Assembly (NCBI GenBank): GCA_017609175.1
Contig: JAFCEJ010000001.1
Span: 1-57,427 of the forward strand
Direction of reading: 5' to 3'
DNA: 57,427 bases
From: Candidatus Pacearchaeota archaeon
Lineage (GTDB): Archaea > Nanobdellota > Nanobdellia > Pacearchaeales > GW2011-AR1
Positions 1 through 9,112 of this stretch are shown in pieces. The first letter of the stretch is position 1, and each line of letters opens with the position of its first letter. The position numbers and the translations under genes were made by a program. The notes under the pieces were generated by a model, which was not told where the DNA came from, did not search any database, and saw only the letters and a program-made list of their open reading frames with translations.

Positions 1-597
1 GGAATTTGTGGAGCAGATGAAAACTGTTCAACTTGTGAAACTGATTGCGGTGTTTGTTTGAAAACTCTTGGAGAAGTTTGTAGTTCAGGCAGTGAATGTG
101 AGAGCGGGTATTGTGTCGATGGGGTTTGTTGTGATACTTCTTGTGATGGAGTTTGCAAGGCATGTAATATTGCTGGAAGTGTAGGAAGTTGTTCAAATAT
201 TGTTGCTGGAACAGATCCTGATGATGATTGTGGAGCATGTGCTGTTTGTGATGGTTTTGGGAACTGCCAAAATTTAGCACAAGATACAGAAGATGTTGAT
301 AACCTTTATAATTGCGGTTTTGGAAGTTATGGTTGGTGTGATGGTTCTGGTAATTGCCAGCAATTTTATTGGGAGGTTATAGGAGAAGAAACCTCAACAA
401 CAGATTATTGCCCTTTTGAAGATGCCATTAGATGTAATTTTGAAAATTATTATCATTATGGCTGGGATGATCAACCTGCTTGGTGGTCTAAACGTTGGAA
501 AAGTCCTATATCTTGTAGACCTTGGGGAGGTACTTTAAATCCGATTGGAAGTGTAGTGTATAAACATCGTTGTGTTATGGGCACTCCGCCTACCTAA
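1..597 (+). CDS. Cys-rich secreted/surface protein, C-terminal part (5' truncated by window edge)
   Basis: Frame 1 is open from base 1 (GICGADENCSTCETDCGVCLKTLGEVCSSGSECESGYCVDGVCCDTSCDGVCKAC...). Repeated Cys motifs. The listed start at 58 is an internal TTG. Confidence 0.8.
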   Translation, partial: GICGADENCSTCETDCGVCLKTLGEVCSSGSECESGYCVDGVCCDTSCDGVCKACNIAGSVGSCSNIVAGTDPDDDCGACAVCDGFGNCQNLAQDTEDVDNLYNCGFGSYGWCDGSGNCQQFYWEVIGEETSTTDYCPFEDAIRCNFENYYHYGWDDQPAWWSKRWKSPISCRPWGGTLNPIGSVVYKHRCVMGTPPT

Positions 598-3141
598 TTA
601 AAAAATATCTAATGTTTCTTCTTTTTCTGAAACTTCATTCTCTTTTTGATATTTAATTTCTTCTTGTGGGGGTTCTTCTATTTGTTCAGGATGTTGTTCT
701 GGTTCTTTAATTGCCTCGCTTTCACCAGAGACTGTTTCTTTAATCAATTCATCATCTTTTTTGTTTTCTTTTTCGTTATTAATTATTTCTTCTTTATCTG
801 GTTTATTTTCACTTTGTTCTATTTCCTTTTTAATTTCTTCTTGTTTTTCTTCTGTATCTTGTTTAACATCTTCCTTGTTTTCTTCATTAGTTTGGCTTTC
901 GAGTTCAGCGACATATTTTGAAATTTCGTGTGCAGCATCTGCATTCACACTTATGCTATCGATTCCTTGTTGTACTAAGAATTTTACCATTTCTTTTCTA
1001 CTTCCAGCCTGACCACAAATACTTGTTTCAACTTTAAATTCTTTGCATGTTTTTATGACATGTTTTAATTGATTTAAAATTGCCGGATGCATTTCGTTAT
1101 AAATATACTGGACTTCTTCATTTCCTCTATCAACTGCTAAAGTATATTGTGTTAAATCGTTTGTTCCAAATGAGATGAAATCAATTCCTTCTTCGCATAA
1201 TTCTTTTATTATTTGAACCGAAGCAGGTGTTTCAATCATTACACCCAGTTTTGCATTTGTGAAATTTATTTCTTGTAAAATTTTTTTTACTTGTTTTATT
1301 TCATCAACAGAAATTATTTGTGGCATTAAAATTCCTATTTTCTTTTCTTGCTCTGAAATTCTTTTTAATGCGTTTAATTCTGCCTTTAAAATTTCACGGT
1401 TTTTTAATCCATATCTTATTCCATGCATACCCAACATTGGATTGGCTTCTTTTTCTTGTGGTGCTCCTTCTAAATTTACATATTCATCGCTTCTTATGTC
1501 TGATGTTCTAACCCATATTTCTTCAAAATATTTTGCAATTCCTTCAACGCCTTTGAAGATTATTTCTTCGTAATCTTGTATCTGGTTATTTTTTAAAAAG
1601 TAATTTGGATGTTTTCCTGATTCTGCGATTATTCCTTCAATTCTTGTTAGGCCTACTGAATTAACTTTTGATTTTGATGCACGTTCTGCGTAAGTTGGTA
1701 AATCAACAATCACTTTTATTTTTGTTTTTGTCTCGACGACAGGTAATACTTCTTTTTGAACAGTTTCTGCAACTTTTCCCTTGTAGATTTTTCCATTGAA
1801 TCCATCGACGGTTATTATTTCTCCTTCTTTTAGTTTTGTTGTTGCTTCTTGTGTTCCGACAACACAGGGAATTCCCATCTCCCGAGATACAATTGCTGCA
1901 TGTGCGGTCATTCCTCCCTCATTTGTTACAATTGCTGCTGATTTCTGCATTGTGACGACCATATCAGGGTTTGTCATAGTCGTGACAAGAATATCTCCTG
2001 ACTTTATTTTTTCTAAGTCTTCCATTTTGTGTATAATTTTTATCTTTCCAGACGCTATTCCAGGAGATGCAGCAATTCCTGAAAGTATTACTTCTCCTTT
2101 AATTTCTTTTGCTGTTTCAAATCTTTTTTCAATTGTTGTGACTGGACGTGTTTGGAGAATATAAATTTCTTCACCTTCAATTGCGAATTCAATATCTTGC
2201 GGTTTTTTATAATGCGATTCTAATTTTAATCCATATTCTGTTAATTTTATTATTTCATAGTCTTTTAAAACAGGTGATTTTGATTTTTCATCTTTTAATT
2301 TTATGATTTCTTTTTTTCCTGCAGAATCTCGGGTTATCGCAATTTTTTTTATCGCAATTTTTTTGTCTAATATTTTCAATTCCTTTGAAATAATGTATTT
2401 ATCTGGGCTTATTTTTCCAGAAACAATCCCTTCTCCTAATCCAAAAACTGCTTCGATAATAGTGTTTTCATTTTTGTGTGAAGGATCTTTTGTGAACATA
2501 ACTCCGGATTTGTCAGCATCAATCATTTTTTGGACAATTACTGCTAAACTTACTTCTTCATGTTTGAATTTCTTTTTATGTCTATAATACGTCGCTCTTG
2601 CAGTGAATAAAGATGCAAAACATTTTTTTACACTTTCCAATAACTCTGAATTTCCTTTTATATTAAGATAAGTGTCTTGTTGTCCTGCAAAACTTGCTGT
2701 TGCTAAATCTTCTGCTGTTGCAGAGCTTCTTACAGCGACGAAAATTGGTTCTGAAGATGCATTAAGGATATTGAGGGGAGTTCCGTTTATTTTTGATTTA
2801 TCAACATTTAAATTTTCATAAGATTCTATAATCTCTTCTTCCATTTCTTTTGGCAGGTTTGATTTTATGATTAATTCTCTTATTTCTTTTGTTTTCTCTT
2901 CTAATTGTTTTGTATTTTCATAATCTATCTCATTTAGAATTCTCTTTATTTCGTCTTTTATTCCTGCTTTTTCAATAAAATAATCATATGCTTGAGCAGT
3001 TATAACAAAACCAGGGGGGACTGGTAATTTTAAATTATAAATTTCTCCAAGATTTGCTCCTTTGCCTCCAGCAACATTTCCAGAATCTTTATTTAATTCA
3101 GAGAACCATTTCACAAAATCAACTCTTTTTTCTTCAGGCAT
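598..3141 (-). CDS. ppsA: Phosphoenolpyruvate synthase with Lys/Glu-rich C-terminal tail
   Basis: VRSSATAEDLATASFAGQQDTYLN, GGMTAHAAIVSREMGIPCVVGT (phospho-His domain), and a C-terminal PEP-utilising barrel (SFGTNDLTQYTLAVDRGN, SICGQAGS). Confidence 0.95.
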   Translation of the reverse strand: MPEEKRVDFVKWFSELNKDSGNVAGGKGANLGEIYNLKLPVPPGFVITAQAYDYFIEKAGIKDEIKRILNEIDYENTKQLEEKTKEIRELIIKSNLPKEMEEEIIESYENLNVDKSKINGTPLNILNASSEPIFVAVRSSATAEDLATASFAGQQDTYLNIKGNSELLESVKKCFASLFTARATYYRHKKKFKHEEVSLAVIVQKMIDADKSGVMFTKDPSHKNENTIIEAVFGLGEGIVSGKISPDKYIISKELKILDKKIAIKKIAITRDSAGKKEIIKLKDEKSKSPVLKDYEIIKLTEYGLKLESHYKKPQDIEFAIEGEEIYILQTRPVTTIEKRFETAKEIKGEVILSGIAASPGIASGKIKIIHKMEDLEKIKSGDILVTTMTNPDMVVTMQKSAAIVTNEGGMTAHAAIVSREMGIPCVVGTQEATTKLKEGEIITVDGFNGKIYKGKVAETVQKEVLPVVETKTKIKVIVDLPTYAERASKSKVNSVGLTRIEGIIAESGKHPNYFLKNNQIQDYEEIIFKGVEGIAKYFEEIWVRTSDIRSDEYVNLEGAPQEKEANPMLGMHGIRYGLKNREILKAELNALKRISEQEKKIGILMPQIISVDEIKQVKKILQEINFTNAKLGVMIETPASVQIIKELCEEGIDFISFGTNDLTQYTLAVDRGNEEVQYIYNEMHPAILNQLKHVIKTCKEFKVETSICGQAGSRKEMVKFLVQQGIDSISVNADAAHEISKYVAELESQTNEENKEDVKQDTEEKQEEIKKEIEQSENKPDKEEIINNEKENKKDDELIKETVSGESEAIKEPEQHPEQIEEPPQEEIKYQKENEVSEKEETLDIF

Positions 3142-3428
3142 AATTCAAAAAATAAAGCTGGGTTAATAAATATTTTTATTGCTTAATTCCTTAATTTTAT
3201 TGGATATTTCTTTTAATTTTTCATCTATTTTAAAATATGCTGTATATATCAATCCCCCAATTACTAATGATGTTATAGAATATCTAAATTAATTTTCTGG
3301 ATTAAATATTATGCCGATTAAAAGTGGAATTATTGAGCCAATACCTATTGTTAATATAAAATTAAAAAACATAATTGTCTTTGATATGCTAAATCCAATC
3401 TATTTTTTTCAATATTCATTTTAGAGAA

Positions 3429-3575
3429 TTATTTTGATGCTATTATTCCGATTCCTATTGAGATACAAAATATTCCTCCAATAACAGATACATTATCATT
3501 AGGGAATTTGTTTATTAAATAAAGCCCTAAACCTATAAAAAATATTCCAATACCTATTTTAATTTCTTTTCCCAT
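3429..3575 (-). CDS. Small membrane protein (48 aa)
   Basis: Manual translation MGKEIKIGIGIFFIGLGLYLINKFPNDNVSVIGGIFCISIGIGIIASK*; two hydrophobic segments. Below the ORF track size cutoff. Confidence 0.45.
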   Translation of the reverse strand: MGKEIKIGIGIFFIGLGLYLINKFPNDNVSVIGGIFCISIGIGIIASK

Positions 3576-3604
3576 ATTATTTTTAGTTGCTATTTTCTTT
3601 AAAT

Positions 3605-3775
3605 TTATTCACTTATTGCTTGAACAGGGCAGTTTTCAACAGCTTCTTTAACACAAGGTATTTTCTTCTGTGCTTTGACTTGCGCTTTCATGTCATCACC
3701 CATTTCAAAAACCTCTTCACATATGCTTGTGCACAATCCACAACCAATACATTTTGTTTTATCTACACTTACCAT
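3605..3775 (-). CDS. 4Fe-4S ferredoxin (56 aa)
   Basis: Manual translation MVSVDKTKCIGCGLCTSICEEVFEMGDDMKAQVKAQKKIPCVKEAVENCPVQAISE*; CxxCxxxC...CP motif. Not in the ORF track; the plus-strand ORF 3587..3787 is its shadow. Confidence 0.92.
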   Translation of the reverse strand: MVSVDKTKCIGCGLCTSICEEVFEMGDDMKAQVKAQKKIPCVKEAVENCPVQAISE

Positions 3776-3825
3776 TCTGTTAATTAGTTCGTTAAGTTTA
3801 TAAATTTAATCTGTCTTTGTCTATT

Positions 3826-4602
3826 ATGGGATTTATAAGAGGTGGTTTGTTATTTATTGTTTGTATCTTATTGCTTTTATCACTTTTAATTGGAAATGCC
3901 TTCTTGGTTTTATCTTCGTCTTTGGAATATGAAAATGTTCAGGAAAAACTTAACCCTGTTATAAAAGAGATAATTTATGGAGAGGTTGATGTTTCAAAAA
4001 TGCAAGATAGTTTTGATGTTATGAAGAAATATTGCGCTGAGGGAAATACACAGGTTATTATAAAAGAAGAAGATTATGATTTGACAATTCCTTGCGAGGA
4101 TATTTTAACTGGGACGCCTGAAAGTGTTTTGGATTCTCAGGTAGATAAATTTATACAAGAAAATTATTATAAAAATTATAATTGTACTTTTATTCAATGT
4201 TTTAAGGAGAATTCTGTCCCATTTTTTTTGATTTCTGAAATGACTAAAAATTATATTAAATCCAAATTCTATTATATTATGGTTGTTTCGTTTGTTTTAT
4301 TGTTTTTAATGTTTTTTTTAATTGAAGATAAAAGGAATGTTTTGATTATTCTTGGGATTTTATTAGTTTTATCTTCATTACCTCTTATGAAACTTAGCGC
4401 TTTTTCTTCTATTGGCCCTAATGAATTTTCCTCGCAAATTTTTTCTTTGTTTTTTGAACAAGCCCACAAAATATTTTTATGGGTATTTGTAATCGGGCTT
4501 TTAATTTTTGGGCTTGGTATTGGTTTGAGGTTTTGGAATCCTGAAAAAGCAAGAAAGATTTTTGAAAGAAAAACATTTAATAAAAAAAAGAAAACCTCTT
4601 AA
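3826..4602 (+). CDS. Integral membrane protein, unknown function
   Basis: N-terminal TM segment plus three C-terminal hydrophobic segments around an extracytoplasmic region. ATG at 3826 is likelier than the TTG at 3817. Confidence 0.75.
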   Translation: MGFIRGGLLFIVCILLLLSLLIGNAFLVLSSSLEYENVQEKLNPVIKEIIYGEVDVSKMQDSFDVMKKYCAEGNTQVIIKEEDYDLTIPCEDILTGTPESVLDSQVDKFIQENYYKNYNCTFIQCFKENSVPFFLISEMTKNYIKSKFYYIMVVSFVLLFLMFFLIEDKRNVLIILGILLVLSSLPLMKLSAFSSIGPNEFSSQIFSLFFEQAHKIFLWVFVIGLLIFGLGIGLRFWNPEKARKIFERKTFNKKKKTS

Positions 4603-4794
4603 ATTTTCTAATAAATTTTTGAAGAAATTGTTTATGATTTAATTCAAATTTTTGGGAGACTGCATTCAAATATTTTTCAATTTTTCTTTTAGAAGCAAAG
4701 CAGTTCTAGGGAGTTCCTGTAACAAGCTCAAAATAATATTAGAAAATTTTTATATTACCATATTTTTATATATCTTTGATATTTGTAAATATTC

Positions 4795-5631
4795 ATGAAA
4801 CAAAAAGCAATTGTTATGTTGTCAGGAGGTTTGGATAGTCGGCTTGCTGTTAAATTGATGCAAGAAAGAGGGTTTGAAGTTATAGCTCTGCATTTTAAAC
4901 TGCCTTTTGGAACAGGATGCTGTGATGAGAATTATTCATTTAATTTTTCGCAGTTGGTTGGGATTAAATTAAAAATATTTGACTGTACAAAAGGGGATTT
5001 ATTGAAAGAATATTTGGATATTATTAGAAAACCAAAGTATGGAAGGGGGGCCTGTATGAATCCATGTATTGATTGCAGAATTTTTATGCTGAAAAAAGCA
5101 AGAGAATTTGCTGACAGGCACAATATCAAATATATTGCTACAGGGGAGGTTTTGGATGAGAGGCCTATGTCGCAAAATGCAAAAGCGATGAAAATTGTTG
5201 AGAAAGAATCCGGATTAAATGAGCGATTAATGAGACCCTTATGTGATATTGGAATTAGAGGTAGGAGTAGAAAAAAACAAATTGCTCTTGCCAAAAAATT
5301 TAAGATTTCTTACCCTAATCCTGGTGGGGGCTGTTTGCTTTGTGAGAAAGAATTAAAAGAGAGAATTAAATCTTTGCTAGAAAAAAAGAATGTTGATGAA
5401 CAAGATGTTAGATTGATTAATATAGGAAGGCATTTTGAAAAAAGTAAGATTATTCTCGGTAAAAATAAAAAAGAAAATGAAATTCTTGAAAAAATGAAAG
5501 GTATTAAGATTATTCCTAAACAACCAGGACCTACCGCGCTTATCGAAGATAAAAAATTTATAGAAAAAGCTAAAAAATTAATTCAAAAATATTCAAAACA
5601 TAAAATTACTGAGTTTGAAATTAAAGATTAA
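4795..5631 (+). CDS. PP-loop ATPase, MnmA/ThiI-like tRNA thiolation-type enzyme
   Basis: N-terminal PP-loop SGGLDS; NPCIDCRIFMLKKAREFADRHNIKYIATGEVLDERPMSQ; GGGCLLCEKEL. Confidence 0.8.
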   Translation: MKQKAIVMLSGGLDSRLAVKLMQERGFEVIALHFKLPFGTGCCDENYSFNFSQLVGIKLKIFDCTKGDLLKEYLDIIRKPKYGRGACMNPCIDCRIFMLKKAREFADRHNIKYIATGEVLDERPMSQNAKAMKIVEKESGLNERLMRPLCDIGIRGRSRKKQIALAKKFKISYPNPGGGCLLCEKELKERIKSLLEKKNVDEQDVRLINIGRHFEKSKIILGKNKKENEILEKMKGIKIIPKQPGPTALIEDKKFIEKAKKLIQKYSKHKITEFEIKD

Positions 5632-5632
5632 A

Positions 5633-6217
5633 ATGTGCCGTTTATGTGAAACAAAACCCGTGTATGAATTTACTAATAAAAGAAAATTATGTAAGAATTG
5701 TTTTATAAAATATTTTCAGAAAAAAGTTTTTTTTATTGTGAGAAAATTTGGAATGATTAAACATGGGGATGTTGTTGCCTGTGAGAATAAAATGATTTTA
5801 AAAGATAAACAAGAAGTTTTAGATTTTAGAATAGCTGTTTTAAAATATGTTTTGAAAATGTTTGAGGAAAAAGGAATTATTGAATTGACAAAAGAGAAGG
5901 CAAATAAAATTGCAATACCTTCAACAATTGATTTGGAAGCGAGTGAAATCGTTAAGATTTTAATTAAAAGAAAAGAAGCAGATTTGAAAAAATTAAAACC
6001 TGTTGAAAAAATTAAAGGAAAAACAATAATAAAGCCTCTTTATTTGTTTCTTGATGAAGAAGTTTTACTTTATGCAAAATTGAAGGGGTTGAAATGGCAG
6101 AAACAAAAAGACGAGACAAACAAAATTAAAGGTTTTCTCGACGAACTTGAGAAAAGACATCCTGAAGTAAAAAGGGCAGTTGTTAATAGTTATCTTAATT
6201 TGTATGGAGAAAAATAA
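5633..6217 (+). CDS. Ncs6/TtuA-like protein lacking the PP-loop (Ncs2/Ctu2-like degenerate homologue)
   Basis: N-terminus MCRLCETKPVYEFTNKRKLCKNCFIKYFQKKVFFIVRKFGMIKHGDVVA matches the Ncs6/TtuA zinc-ribbon region; IKPLYLFLDEEVLLYAKLKGLKWQ matches the IKPL...E.E..LYA C-terminal block. No SGGKDS motif. Confidence 0.65.
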   Translation: MCRLCETKPVYEFTNKRKLCKNCFIKYFQKKVFFIVRKFGMIKHGDVVACENKMILKDKQEVLDFRIAVLKYVLKMFEEKGIIELTKEKANKIAIPSTIDLEASEIVKILIKRKEADLKKLKPVEKIKGKTIIKPLYLFLDEEVLLYAKLKGLKWQKQKDETNKIKGFLDELEKRHPEVKRAVVNSYLNLYGEK

Positions 6218-6218
6218 A

Positions 6219-6398
6219 ATGCTTGAAAAGATTTTTGAATATGGGGCTGATTGGATTCCAGGATATGGAATTTACCATCTCTTTTTTAATGATGAAAGGT
6301 TAAATGGAGATACAAATGACTTATATTTACTTGCTAATGGGTTATATCATTCGCTTTATGTTATTGTTCCTATGACATATATTCTGATTAAGAAATAA
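6219..6398 (+). CDS. Small hypothetical protein
   Basis: ATG one nt after the upstream stop (TAAAATG); MLEKIFEYGADWIPGYGIYHLFF... Confidence 0.5.
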   Translation: MLEKIFEYGADWIPGYGIYHLFFNDERLNGDTNDLYLLANGLYHSLYVIVPMTYILIKK

Positions 6399-6496
6399 TA
6401 AATCATATTTTAAACTATAAAAATCTTTATTAAGGGAATTTAATTTTTTAAATATTGAAAAGGGGTATAGAGATTAAGAATCTCTGGTGTTTGATT

Positions 6497-6703
6497 ATGG
6501 ATTCAAATCATATGGAAGAAGAAATTTGTTTTTATCGAATTTATGCCGAAGAGAATAATGAAGATTCTTTTAATTTTCTTAAGGAGTATGGGGATTGTTT
6601 AAAATGTTCTGGCAATGACTCTTCTTGTTCTTGGTATCTTCCCTTCAAATTAGAAAGGGCTAAAAAACTGGAGGAGGTTTCTGATGACTCACAGAAAATT
6701 TAA
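6497..6703 (+). CDS. Hypothetical Cys-containing protein
   Basis: ORF MDSNHMEEEICFYRIYAEENNEDSFNFLKEYGDCLKCSGNDSSCSWYLPF... Confidence 0.5.
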   Translation: MDSNHMEEEICFYRIYAEENNEDSFNFLKEYGDCLKCSGNDSSCSWYLPFKLERAKKLEEVSDDSQKI

Positions 6704-6950
6704 GAAGGATATTATTAATAATCTCTTATCCCCTTATTATGATGATGATCTTATTGGATATTATGATGACTCTATTCCTATTTTAACTACTTCGCAAGTT
6801 GAAAACCTTTTATCTAGAGCTTTAAAAGAATATAGAAAACATTTTATTTCAGAAATGGGGCAACTTTTTGAAAAATATTCTAAAAACGGATTTTCAAAAG
6901 AATCTATTGATACCTTGAGGGATTTTTGTTCTAAATTAGAAAAAATTTAA
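6684..6950 (+). CDS. Hypothetical protein (88 aa)
   Basis: ORF overlaps the upstream gene end by 20 nt; GGAGGAGGT precedes the ATG. Confidence 0.6.
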   Translation: MTHRKFKKDIINNLLSPYYDDDLIGYYDDSIPILTTSQVENLLSRALKEYRKHFISEMGQLFEKYSKNGFSKESIDTLRDFCSKLEKI

Positions 6951-8974
6951 TCTTTTTTGTTTTCTTTTTCTAATCTTTTTATAAAATTTCCAATAAATTT
7001 TGAATCTTTATCAGGGTCTCTTATTTGCTTTATAACATATGCTGTTGTGCCGTGTTTATTTGTTTTTTCTGTTTTTATTCCTCCAAGAGTTCTTAATCTT
7101 TCGCTTATATCATCTGTTAATAAGATTTCTTGGTCTGAAACTGTTGCAATTTTTTTTGATTTTGGTATAAAAGTTTTTAAGCTCATAAATTTTAAAATTT
7201 CTCCTTCTTTTTTTGCGACTATTGTCCCATAATTTATTGAAATTCCAAACTCTATTTTTTGTTGGGCTAGTCTATTATATTTAATTAATTCGTTTTTTAT
7301 TTCTTTTGCAAGAATTATTGCTATTTTCTCATTTTTGAAAGTTTTTGTGACTGCAGGTGCTAAAATAAAGAACAAATATTCTCCATTTTCATAAGTTCTG
7401 GCTTTTTTATCTTCTGCCAAATCAATTATTTCATTTATTTTTTCTTGTGCAGTTCCTTTTTGTGATTTGATTTCATCAAAGTTTTTTATTTTTAGACAAA
7501 CGACACTTGCGTCCTGTTTGTCTCCTTTAATCGATAAAGAAAGAGTTGCTGTACTTTTTGGATTAGATGATTCTTTCCTTAATTCATTGGTTTTGTCTTT
7601 TTTTTTACTTTTCCAAGAACTTTTTTTGGATTTGATATATCCAATAAAACTTTTTTTATACCCTTTTTTGAAAAATATAAATGCGACAAATCCACAAATT
7701 GCTACAATAAAAATCCAGACAAAGGGGTTGAATACTTTTGATATTATTTCTCTTGCTTCTTTTATCTCAATAGCTTTTCCAGTTAACATCGTTTTTCCGA
7801 TTACTTCACTTCCTTCTTCATTTACGACTTCTATCTCATATACACCGTCTGGTGCACTTAATGTATATTTTTTACTCTCGTCGATTCCCAAAAATGTTGG
7901 GATGTTTAGCATTTCTTCTCCGATTTTTATAAATACTGTATCGTTATAAGGGACATTTCCAACATTTGAAATTACTAATGTTTTATTTATCAATTCATAT
8001 TTTACTTCTTTCTTTTCTTTAATTATGACTTTTGCTTCGCCTGTTAATTGATTTGAAACAGCAAAGATAGTCCAGTTTGCAGGTGGCTCATTATATGCTA
8101 TTGGAAATTCTAAGAATTCATTTGTAGTTTTTTGTTCTTGTTTTAGAATTTTGTCTGCTGAATCTTTTATTGTTATTACTGCTGTTGTTCCCTCGATATT
8201 TTCTCCTGTTTGGTCATGTAAAACTGCTTTTACTTTTAGATTTGTTCCTGGTTCTATTTCTGGATTTTCAAGAACAACCTCTAAGCTTGTTGGAACTTGC
8301 TTTACTTTAATAGTATAATCAAAGAAACCTTTATTTGTTACTTCCCCACTTAAATCTTTTTCATATGCATTTAAGCTTATCAAATATGGTCCTGCTGCTG
8401 TTTCTGCTGGCAATGTGAATTTTATTGAGAAGAACCCATTATTTACTGTTTCTATATAGGTATTTTGAGATTTATTCCCAGATAAGATTTCTAAATCTAT
8501 AAATCCATTTACTAATTCTCCATTTTCTTTTGTTACTTCTCCTTCTACGATTATTTCATCTCCTGGTTCAAATTCCCCTTCGCCTGATTTTAGATTGATT
8601 GTTAAAACATCTGAAATTTTGAAATCATTTGTTAAGACATATTGCTCTCCAAATGTTGTTTTTATTTTACATGTTCCTTTTGTAAATCCAATATTTTCTT
8701 TTGTTAGAACAAGAACAGGATTCATTCGTTGCTCTTCGCCAGCAGAGAGTTTAACACCGTTTTTATAAAATGTTGTTGATTTGCCCCCACAGATTAAAGA
8801 CATTTCTAAATTTCCTGTGATTTCACTCAGGCTTTTTAGGGTTAGGGGAATTGAAAATGAGTCTCCGAGATTATAAACAGCATCTGGTTGCTTATTTATG
8901 ATTATATCCACTTCTGCTGATACTAATGAACTTAACAGAATTACAAAACATAATACTAAAATTATTCTCCTCAT
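6947..8974 (-). CDS. Membrane protein: signal peptide, beta-sandwich-like ectodomain, TM helix, cytoplasmic degenerate class III nucleotide-cyclase-like domain
   Basis: N-terminal signal; FEPGDEIIVEGEVTKENGELVNGFIDLEI-type Ig-like repeats; TM PFVWIFIVAICGFVAFIFF; C-terminal ASVVCLKIKNFDEI...IEFGISINYGTIVAKKEGE.... Confidence 0.7.
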   Translation of the reverse strand: MRRIILVLCFVILLSSLVSAEVDIIINKQPDAVYNLGDSFSIPLTLKSLSEITGNLEMSLICGGKSTTFYKNGVKLSAGEEQRMNPVLVLTKENIGFTKGTCKIKTTFGEQYVLTNDFKISDVLTINLKSGEGEFEPGDEIIVEGEVTKENGELVNGFIDLEILSGNKSQNTYIETVNNGFFSIKFTLPAETAAGPYLISLNAYEKDLSGEVTNKGFFDYTIKVKQVPTSLEVVLENPEIEPGTNLKVKAVLHDQTGENIEGTTAVITIKDSADKILKQEQKTTNEFLEFPIAYNEPPANWTIFAVSNQLTGEAKVIIKEKKEVKYELINKTLVISNVGNVPYNDTVFIKIGEEMLNIPTFLGIDESKKYTLSAPDGVYEIEVVNEEGSEVIGKTMLTGKAIEIKEAREIISKVFNPFVWIFIVAICGFVAFIFFKKGYKKSFIGYIKSKKSSWKSKKKDKTNELRKESSNPKSTATLSLSIKGDKQDASVVCLKIKNFDEIKSQKGTAQEKINEIIDLAEDKKARTYENGEYLFFILAPAVTKTFKNEKIAIILAKEIKNELIKYNRLAQQKIEFGISINYGTIVAKKEGEILKFMSLKTFIPKSKKIATVSDQEILLTDDISERLRTLGGIKTEKTNKHGTTAYVIKQIRDPDKDSKFIGNFIKRLEKENKKD

Positions 8975-9112
8975 TTTTATTAATACTATCTTTAATTAAA
9001 TCTTATTTATAAATATTTTGACGGGGGAAAGGATAGGTGGAAAGGTAAAAATTTAATCTGGGGAAATTTATTCTAACACTAACTTTATAAAATCCCTTAA
9101 CTTCTTTCAATT

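Noticed and set aside
646-2587. Several plus-strand ORFs (646, 761, 1259, 1320, 1796, 2303)
   Set aside because: Antisense shadows of the well-supported ppsA gene; hydrophobic Phe/Ser-rich translations are typical of the reverse strand of AT-rich genes.
3587-3787. Plus-strand ORF of 66 aa
   Set aside because: Antisense to the minus-strand ferredoxin 3605..3775, which has the CxxCxxC...CP motif.
4602-4795. Possible ncRNA in the intergenic gap
   Set aside because: No stable helix or conserved RNA motif could be identified by eye.
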